Below are positions 50,994 through 56,679 of a stretch of 56,679 nt of DNA, one piece after another. The DNA is taken from NCBI GenBank assembly GCA_023398495.1, contig JAEWSG010000056.1:1-56679 (forward strand), written 5' to 3'. The first letter of the stretch is position 1; each line of letters opens with the position of its first letter. The position numbers and the translations under genes are program-made. This DNA is from Bacillota bacterium (GTDB lineage: Bacteria > Bacillota > Clostridia > Acetivibrionales > Acetivibrionaceae). The notes under the pieces are model-generated. The model was not told the DNA's origin. It made no database searches and was given only the letters and a program-made list of their open reading frames with translations.

Positions 50994-51900
50994 AGGTGCA
51001 AAACTTACTGCAAGCATGCGTGAAGAGAAACTTCTTACCAAAGCGGAAGCAGAACGACTTCTTGCTTTCACCAACAACTCAGGCCCACTTTTCATAATTG
51101 GTGCAGTAGCTGTGGGCATGTTCAACAGTCCTAGAATAGGGTTTATCCTGTTGTCCTGCCACATTTTAGCAAGCCTTACAGTTGGAATTCTGTTCAGATT
51201 CTATGGCAATCGCAAAGACCGCATTAAAAGCATTGTATCAGACAAAGTATTCAACAGATTTAAAAAAGAGCTGATAAATACCCGACCGGTGAACATAGGA
51301 GAAGTATTAGGTGACTCGATAAGGAACTCAATAAATACTATGCTTGCCATCGGAGGTTTTATCATTTTATTCTCAGTAATTATTAATCTTCTGCTCGAAA
51401 CAGGCGCCATAAACTATATAGCAACATTATTTGCCGGGTTTCTTTCACTAATCGGAATTTCAAGAGATATAGTTGCACCAATTTTAAGTGGTTTTTTCGA
51501 AATTACAACTGGTATAAATATGGTAAGTAAGGTCGAAGGGATTTCTTTTGCACAGCAGCTCGCAGCAGTTAGCTTGATTCTTGGTTGGGCAGGTTTGTCA
51601 GTTCATTTCCAGGTCTACAGCATAATCTCAAAAACCGATATAAGTATAAAACCCTACCTGTTTGGTAAATTTATCCAAGGGGTTATTGCCGCCATTTATA
51701 TATCCGTTTTCATGAAACTCTCCACTATAGTTCAATTAAAGAGTCAGAGTGTCTTCGGATATTTTACATATTCATCCGACTGGACATGGTTTAACTACAT
51801 GCTCAATTCAATCAGAAATATGTCCTATTCACTTATTATTCTTATAGTAATTGGAGTAATATCATTTGTAATAAAGAGACGCAAAAATCACATATATTGA
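50994..51900 (+). CDS. ylbJ: ylbJ 3' part (codons 122-422), interrupted
   Basis: Continuation of YlbJ: GAKLTASMREEKLLTKAEAE, AFTNNSGPLFIIGAVAVGMF, then further TM helices to the stop at 51900. About 301 residues. An ATG at 51016 opens a frame of 294 aa but has no separate promoter or ribosome site and no natural start there, so it is not an independent gene. Downstream order coiled-coil protein, coaD, rsmD is the usual ylbJ neighbourhood in Firmicutes. The TGA stop lies inside a dispersed hairpin repeat. Confidence 0.93.
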
Positions 51901-52001
51901 ACGCGATAAAGATTTTACATCGTGCTTCAATTTCCTTGATTTATTATCGTGAAAATTCAATTTGTCTATGTAAAATCATTTTCACGATTTATATATTGAA
52001 C
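51894..52001. repeat. Bipartite dispersed repeat, copy 3 (reverse of 11955-12058)
   Basis: Two hairpins: TTGAACGCGAT / ATCGTGCTTCAA and CGTGAAAAT / ATTTTCACG. The whole 105-base unit matches, reversed, the one at 11955-12058. In the second stem two base pairs differ between the copies but pairing is kept. It overlaps the ylbJ stop codon. Confidence 0.88.
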
Positions 52002-52202
52002 ATTTTAGGAATGAGGGCAGACCTTTAAGAAACGAGTCACAAAGAAAAAACGCTACTAAACTGCAAAATAAAAACATACTATGAAAACTCCACTTCATAA
52101 CTATATCTACAGATAGGTCGCTTTTAAAACATGCTCTTTAAGAATAGCTGCTGTGTGAAAAATAGTATGTAATATTTTGCCAAACCAGAAAACTTAAACA
52201 GA
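52002..52202. other. Gap after ylbJ, nothing recognised
   Basis: AT-rich, no gene supported. No clear terminator beyond the preceding repeat hairpins, which may serve as one for ylbJ. Confidence 0.5.
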
Positions 52203-52640
52203 TTACTTTACTTCTTCCCTGTTTACCTTTATTACTTCAAGTGTTTCTTCGAGTATTTCCTGTACCTTGGCAAGTACATTATCCGCATATTCTTTAGTGC
52301 CAAGTCTTATTTCCCTGGCATTTTTCTGAGCATTTGAAACTATTTCATTCGATTGCTCATAAGCTTGTTTTGTAATCTCATGCTCGTCAACAAGAGACGC
52401 AATTTTGTTTTCAGCATCCTTTACAATATTATTGGCTTCTTTCTGGGCTTCTAAAAGAATCTTCTGTCTTTCTTCCTTAACCCATTTTGCCTGTTTGATA
52501 TCATCAGGAAGCTTAAGTCTCATTTCCTTGATAATCTCAAGTATTTCTTCCCTGTCAACCATGCATTTACCGGAAAACGGTACACTTACACTTTTTTCTA
52601 CAACATCTTCCAAAGTCTCAAGTATCGAAAGTATCTCCAT
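52203..52640 (-). CDS. Coiled-coil protein near coaD
   Basis: A 145-aa helical protein: N-terminal MEILSILETLEDVVEKS, then a long Lys/Glu-rich coiled coil (EERQKILLEAQKEANNIVKD, SNAQKNAREIRLGTKEYADN). The pattern is like ATP synthase subunit b or DivIVA segments. Conserved next to coaD and ylbJ in Clostridia; function not established. ATG behind GGGAGGGGTTTTA. Twenty-four bases downstream of coaD and on the same strand, so one transcript. Confidence 0.75.
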   Translation of the reverse strand: MEILSILETLEDVVEKSVSVPFSGKCMVDREEILEIIKEMRLKLPDDIKQAKWVKEERQKILLEAQKEANNIVKDAENKIASLVDEHEITKQAYEQSNEIVSNAQKNAREIRLGTKEYADNVLAKVQEILEETLEVIKVNREEVK

Positions 52641-52664
52641 TAAAACCCCTCCCAGGATTTTGAA

Positions 52665-53144
52665 CTATATACTGAATTTTTTAATAACTTCTTCCTTTAT
52701 ACAATCGGGTACCAATCCATCTATTTTTCCTTTATTCCTTGCAAGTTCTTTTACTGAACTCGAACTTAAAAAGGAATAATTTATATTGGACATCATAAAA
52801 AGCGTCTCTATTTCAGGGTCCAGATTCTTGTTTAGTAATGCCATCTGGAGCTCATATTCAAAATCTGAAACTGCTCTTAGTCCTTTTATAATAACCGTTG
52901 CCCTTTTCTTAACCATAAAATCTATCAACAGACCTGAAAAACTGTCAATTTCAACATTAGGAATATCCACTATTGCACATCTTAGTAGACTTACCCTCTC
53001 CTCCAACGTAAAGGACGGATTTTTGCTACTGTTTACCAATACTGCTACTATAAGCTTGTCGCACAAGCTTGCAGCTCTCTTAATTATATCAACATGCCCG
53101 TTGGTAACGGGATCAAAACTGCCCGGATAAACATATACGCTCAA
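52665..53144 (-). CDS. coaD: Phosphopantetheine adenylyltransferase
   Basis: About 159 aa, penultimate step of coenzyme A synthesis: 4'-phosphopantetheine plus ATP to dephospho-CoA. N-terminal VYVYPGSFDPVTNGHVDIIK holds the T/HxGH nucleotide motif (TNGH), and KGLRAVSDFEYELQMALLN plus MMSNINYSFLSSSSVKELA complete the active site. The start is set at TTG 53144 behind AGAGGAAG, giving the standard 160-residue enzyme; a frame back to 53204 adds 20 residues with no homology. Follows rsmD closely. Confidence 0.95.
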   Translation of the reverse strand: MSVYVYPGSFDPVTNGHVDIIKRAASLCDKLIVAVLVNSSKNPSFTLEERVSLLRCAIVDIPNVEIDSFSGLLIDFMVKKRATVIIKGLRAVSDFEYELQMALLNKNLDPEIETLFMMSNINYSFLSSSSVKELARNKGKIDGLVPDCIKEEVIKKFSI

Positions 53145-53207
53145 CTGTTCATACACTTCCTCTGTTCTTAGACCCGTATGCTCTAAAAAAAATATTGTTA
53201 CCAAGCA

Positions 53208-53774
53208 CTAATTTTCTTCGTGTCTGTAAAATGATATTAAAGTATCTCCATATTTCTGCTGTCTGAAGTTTTTAAGATTCCCGACATTATCAGGAACAGT
53301 ATCATTAACATCATGCTCTGCAACTATTAATGTATCCGGCTTCATAATATCAACACCGGCAATACACTTTAGTGTCTCATCTACAAGTCCCTTACCATAG
53401 GGTGGATCTAAAAAAATTATATCAAATTTGTCACCCTTTTGTGAAAGCTTGATTAAGGCACTACACACATCAGCTACCATTACTTCCGCCTTATCAAAAA
53501 GTTTTGTATGGATAAGGTTTTCTTTGATTATTTGAAAACAATCATGGCTTCTGTCAACAAACACCGCTGATCTTGAACCTCTGCTTAACGCTTCAATCCC
53601 CAGATTTCCTGTACCTGCAAACAAATCCAGTACATCAGTGTCAAAAATAACAGCCGCTATAATATTAAAAATCGATCCCTTAACCTTATCTGAAGTAGGC
53701 CTGGTCAAGTCGCTTTTCAATGTTTTAAGTTTGTGTCCCCTAGCCTCTCCTGATATAACTCTTAGTATAACCAT
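53208..53774 (-). CDS. rsmD: 16S rRNA (guanine-966-N2)-methyltransferase
   Basis: A 188-aa SAM-dependent methyltransferase of the RsmD (YlbH) family: N-terminal RVISGEARGHKLKT, SAM motif VLDLFAGTGNLGIEALSRG, catalytic FLDPPYGKG. It modifies G966 of 16S rRNA. A Shine-Dalgarno GGAGGA directly abuts the ATG at 53774 with no spacer, which is unusual; translation may start at a near-by non-ATG codon. Genes rsmD and coaD are paired in nearly all Firmicutes. Confidence 0.93.
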   Translation of the reverse strand: MVILRVISGEARGHKLKTLKSDLTRPTSDKVKGSIFNIIAAVIFDTDVLDLFAGTGNLGIEALSRGSRSAVFVDRSHDCFQIIKENLIHTKLFDKAEVMVADVCSALIKLSQKGDKFDIIFLDPPYGKGLVDETLKCIAGVDIMKPDTLIVAEHDVNDTVPDNVGNLKNFRQQKYGDTLISFYRHEEN

Positions 53775-53910
53775 TCCTCCAATTTCAAAAAACTTACATT
53801 GCAGTATCTAAAATATGACCTAATGATATTTTATCTTATCATATATAATTGTCAACCACAATAAGGGTTTTAATTCATTGTTATAATATAAAGTTTTTAA
53901 TATTTGAAGG

Positions 53911-55449
53911 TTATTTATTTTTAAGCTGCTTTCTATCAAGTTTACCTACAGGCGTATAAGGCATATTATCAATAAATTCTATCTCTTTCGGAATTTGAAA
54001 TCTTGCAACTTTTGAACGTAGCCATTCTATTATTTCTTCTTTTGTAACGGACGAATCTTTTGCCGGCACAATAAAAACCTTTAGTCGCTGTCCAAATGCT
54101 TCATCCTTAATCCCGACAACTGCTGCGTCCTCTACTTGGGGGTGAGTAGTAAGAATCTGTTCTACTTCAAAAGGATAAACATTTTCACCTGCTGAAACAA
54201 TCATATCGTCCACTCTTCCGCACAAATAAAAGTAACCGTTTTCATCTTTATAGCCCATATCGCCAGTTTCAATCCAGGATTTAGCTCCATTTTTCATAGA
54301 CCATCTGTTTTTTATGCAGAACTGTCCTATTTCACCTGCTTTAACTTCGGATTTATTATCATCTAATACCTTTAACCTGACCCCGTCTATTTTCTTTCCA
54401 ATGGTTTTAGTTGAATATTTCAAATCCTGTGGTGTGGCTATTATATTCAAACCTGCTTCTGACGTTCCATACAGGTTGTATAATACATAACCCAATTTAC
54501 TGAAAGTCTCCTCAGCAAGCTTCGGATTAAGCTCTGCACCTCCTGAAGCAATGCACGCAAGTGATTTTAAGTCATCAGGATTACTTTTGAGCATTTTATA
54601 TAGCATTAATGGCACTATTGTTACCACTTCAACATTATTCTGACGAATGAGTGTACATGCCTTATCAGCATTAAATTTCTTATTTACTATAATTTTTTTA
54701 CCTAATGCTATGAATAAAAATAATACCGCCACTCCATATCCATGATACATAGGAGTAGCAATATAAGCGGTATTATAATCTATAAGCTTAAGTCTGGTAA
54801 CCATGCTTATAAAAGGGTTAAGGAAGTTAAACACAGAAGATTTGTGTGCTGCTGCCTTTGAATTTCCTGTAGTTGTACCCCCTGTGAGTATTACAATTTT
54901 ACCAAAGGATATGCCGTGCTTTTTTGCTTTTTTATTGACCTCTGAATACGCTAAGTTGTTTATTGCAGGTAAATTGTCATGATAGCTTAAGACCTTGTTC
55001 TTAGTATAGTTCGAATCTTCAATAAATGAACTTAACTCATAGTCATATACAAGAAAATCGAAAGCATAATGCTTCAATAAATTATTAAACTGGTCCTTAC
55101 TCATTTCGACGTTTAGAAAATATAAATCGGCTCCAAGAGAAGATAAAGCAAAAATTGATTTAACCAAAGAAGCATGATTTCTACATAAAAAGCCTACTTT
55201 TTGGCCGCTTTTGAGTTGATATTTTTCCTTCATTATGATCGAAAGCTTTTCCGATTGTTTCAATAATTGATTATAAGTTAAAGTCTCATTATCATCCACC
55301 AAGGCATCTTTATCGCCATGTATCCGCTCTGCAAAGCCTAGAAGTCCCATAACATTTATACCATATTTGAAAATAGCTGAAAGTAAGCTGAACAATCCAA
55401 AAGGAGAAAGCAATCTTATTTTGTAAAGAACATATATGAGTTTAAACAT
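53911..55449 (-). CDS. Acyl-CoA synthetase (AMP-forming)
   Basis: A 512-aa adenylating enzyme (ANL superfamily). P-loop KIVILTGGTTTGNSKAAAHK, A5 motif NLYGTSEAGLN, A7 WIETGDMGYKDENGYFYLCGR with the hinge, and C-terminal PVGKLDRKQL with the catalytic Lys. It activates a carboxylic acid, probably a medium- or long-chain fatty acid, to its CoA thioester. Its start overlaps the SDR gene end by eight bases, so they are coupled. An N-terminal hydrophobic stretch (about 1-33) may be a membrane anchor. Confidence 0.9.
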   Translation of the reverse strand: MFKLIYVLYKIRLLSPFGLFSLLSAIFKYGINVMGLLGFAERIHGDKDALVDDNETLTYNQLLKQSEKLSIIMKEKYQLKSGQKVGFLCRNHASLVKSIFALSSLGADLYFLNVEMSKDQFNNLLKHYAFDFLVYDYELSSFIEDSNYTKNKVLSYHDNLPAINNLAYSEVNKKAKKHGISFGKIVILTGGTTTGNSKAAAHKSSVFNFLNPFISMVTRLKLIDYNTAYIATPMYHGYGVAVLFLFIALGKKIIVNKKFNADKACTLIRQNNVEVVTIVPLMLYKMLKSNPDDLKSLACIASGGAELNPKLAEETFSKLGYVLYNLYGTSEAGLNIIATPQDLKYSTKTIGKKIDGVRLKVLDDNKSEVKAGEIGQFCIKNRWSMKNGAKSWIETGDMGYKDENGYFYLCGRVDDMIVSAGENVYPFEVEQILTTHPQVEDAAVVGIKDEAFGQRLKVFIVPAKDSSVTKEEIIEWLRSKVARFQIPKEIEFIDNMPYTPVGKLDRKQLKNK

Positions 55450-56296
55450 TCCTTTTCCCCCTTTCTTTTAAAACAGCTGGAGCAGCCGATTCCCAAATTC
55501 CTCGCAGTAAAACTGACCCAAGTTGTACAAAAATCAGCCACCAGGGCTTATAATAGCGTCTTTTAGTATACATCGACCTGCATATAATCCTTGCAACATG
55601 ATCCGGACGCATTGCAGGTGCTTTATTATATGCTTTTGTTGGAAGTATCATTGGTGTTTTGACCAGCGGAAGATATATTGATGTAGTTGATATTCCCATG
55701 GCATTAAGCTCAGGAGCTGATGATCTGAGCCAGATATCAAAAGCAGATTTTGATGCTTGATAAGCAGCCCAATAAGGTATAGGTTGTAGTAAAACGTTTA
55801 TCGTTGAAATATTGATAAAATGCCCCTTCTTTTTTGCAAGGTTCGGAATGGTTGATAACATTAACTGAACCGGTGCAAAATAATTAATAGCCATAGTTCG
55901 TGTGAAATCGTGATACCTGTCCAACGAGTTGTTAATTGGTCTCATTATTGATTTTCCAGCATTACTTACTATATAGTCCAAGCCATCAGGCAATTGATGA
56001 ATAAAGGTCAACAATGCCTCCATATCTTCGGCTTTTCTTAAATCTGCTGGAAAAATACTTACTCTGGCAGTTTTCTGTTCTATATCACTTTTAATTGCCA
56101 AAAGCTTTTCCTCTCTTCTTGCAACCAAAATCATATGGATATTCATGTCAGCCAGCATATATGCCAGGTGTTCTCCTATACCGGAACTCGCTCCGGTTAT
56201 GAGAACAGTTTTTCCCTTGAGCTCAACTGCCAACTTCTTTTTATTCATGTAAGAAGGTGGATACAATATGTTTTCCAAAAAACTATATTTGTGCAT
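55442..56296 (-). CDS. Short-chain dehydrogenase/reductase
   Basis: About 284 aa, classical SDR: cofactor motif TVLITGASSGIGEHLA (TGxxxGxG), YIVSNAGKS (NNAG-like), catalytic Tyr/Lys in YWAAYQASKSAFD. Substrate unknown; coupling to an acyl-CoA ligase suggests a fatty-acyl or ketoacyl substrate. The start is placed at ATG 56296 behind GGAAAGG; the frame extends to 56398 but without homology or a ribosome site. A hydrophobic segment near the C terminus (YKPWWLIFVQLGSVLL) could associate with the membrane. Confidence 0.88.
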   Translation of the reverse strand: MHKYSFLENILYPPSYMNKKKLAVELKGKTVLITGASSGIGEHLAYMLADMNIHMILVARREEKLLAIKSDIEQKTARVSIFPADLRKAEDMEALLTFIHQLPDGLDYIVSNAGKSIMRPINNSLDRYHDFTRTMAINYFAPVQLMLSTIPNLAKKKGHFINISTINVLLQPIPYWAAYQASKSAFDIWLRSSAPELNAMGISTTSIYLPLVKTPMILPTKAYNKAPAMRPDHVARIICRSMYTKRRYYKPWWLIFVQLGSVLLRGIWESAAPAVLKERGKRNV

Positions 56297-56679
56297 AATC
56301 TCCCTTTCCATAGCTGGTTGAAAAAGTATAAACCAAAAATGAATTTCTAAATTATAGTAAGTATTCTCTATAAAAGAAAAAATTCCTTTTGTAATCAAGT
56401 AATTTCCTTGACATCAGGATTTCTTTAGAAAAGATGCTATTTTTGATAATTTGAAGCTGTATGATTAGCGGAATTGCGGGGGGAATGGAATTAATTTGAG
56501 AGTTGTGCCGGTTGTTTTAGTGTCAAACATCTCCATTGCAAGACCTTCGCAGAAAATCAGTAGGATGCCATTCGGCAGACAGATGAACGATATTTTGCTG
56601 CGCAAAAATCGTACCTCGTCCTGATAATTTTTCGCCGCGTCTATGGGACCTCCTGTCCCAAGACGCTAAAAATGCCATC
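56297..56679. other. Right-end region, possible pseudogene remnant and repeat
   Basis: No intact gene. On the minus strand 56480-56668 is open for about 65 codons (ISFICLPNGILLIFCEGLAM, then FDTKTTGTTLKLIPFPPQFR) with no ribosome site I trust; it could be the tail of a gene lying beyond the window or of a mobile element. The segment contains the dispersed motif at 56621-56646. Confidence 0.4.
56621..56649. repeat. Dispersed motif TGATAATTTTTCGCCGCGTC, copy 2
   Basis: CTGATAATTTTTCGCCGCGT followed by CTATGGGAC, matching 44521-44549 except for a few single changes, and directly continued by GGGACC/TGTCCC words like those of the GGGACA clusters. Confidence 0.65.

Noticed and set aside
51016..51900. 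Independent membrane protein gene starting at ATG 51016
   Set aside because: Homology to YlbJ continues upstream of this ATG to the 14-bp repeat, and there is no promoter or Shine-Dalgarno; it is the 3' part of ylbJ.

Overview
The window reads as a chromosomal segment of a low-GC, spore-forming, cellulosome-producing Firmicute of the Acetivibrio (Clostridium) thermocellum/clariflavum type. Two secreted proteins end in type I dockerins: a GH9 cellulase with a CBM3c-like module and a CotH-like protein. There is also a CE7 acetyl xylan esterase and a sporulation gene (ylbJ). The species cannot be fixed from the sequence alone. Most genes lie on the minus strand; no rRNA, tRNA or CRISPR array was seen.

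Layout. 1-5740: a broken biosynthetic cluster (truncated acyl-CoA dehydrogenase, three ABC exporter genes, stand-alone acyltransferase, carrier protein, C-terminal stub of a thioesterase), flanked on the left by non-coding sequence that looks like the edge of a mobile element. 5861-7917: dockerin-bearing CotH protein. 8406-15067: a plus-strand signalling operon made of a FIST sensor, a CheA-like membrane kinase, a LacI-type sensor fused to a degenerate kinase and a CheX phosphatase, and a CheY. 15156-24172: Nudix protein, GreA-like protein, cardiolipin synthase, acetyl xylan esterase, DinB, lyxose isomerase-like cupin, GH9 cellulase, TPR membrane protein. 24456-32773: housekeeping genes (pgsA, thioesterase, pfkA, DUF2007, mtrB/TRAP, dnaE, phosphoglucomutase). 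33205-35924: chemoreceptor and DUF896 protein. About 36172-36264: an orphan cyclic-di-GMP-I riboswitch. 36461-44165: a complete-looking Tad/Flp pilus operon with three pilin genes, one of them only 55 aa. 44703-46521: a DegS/DegU-like pair. 46751-51900: ylbJ split by a 3.88-kb element. 52203-56296: a coiled-coil protein, coaD, rsmD, and an acyl-CoA ligase/SDR pair.

The most striking feature is the ylbJ interruption. Codons 1-121 lie at 46751-47113 and codons 122-422 at 50995-51897. The two halves are separated by an element bounded by a 14-bp direct repeat (47099-47112 and 50980-50993) and carrying a SpoIVCA-sized serine recombinase. Recombination between the repeats would restore a 422-codon ylbJ exactly in frame. 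The flanking rsmD-coaD neighbourhood is the usual one for ylbJ, and a sigma-E-like promoter precedes the 5' half. This is the architecture of a skin-like developmental element whose excision in the mother cell would rebuild a sporulation gene.

Second in interest are the FIST/CheA-like/LacI-pseudokinase-CheX/CheY operon, the c-di-GMP riboswitch RNA that ends at a terminator without any gene and faces the pilus operon, and several families of short hairpin-rich dispersed repeats. These repeats sit in operon gaps and at gene ends; in one family two stems are kept by compensatory base changes.
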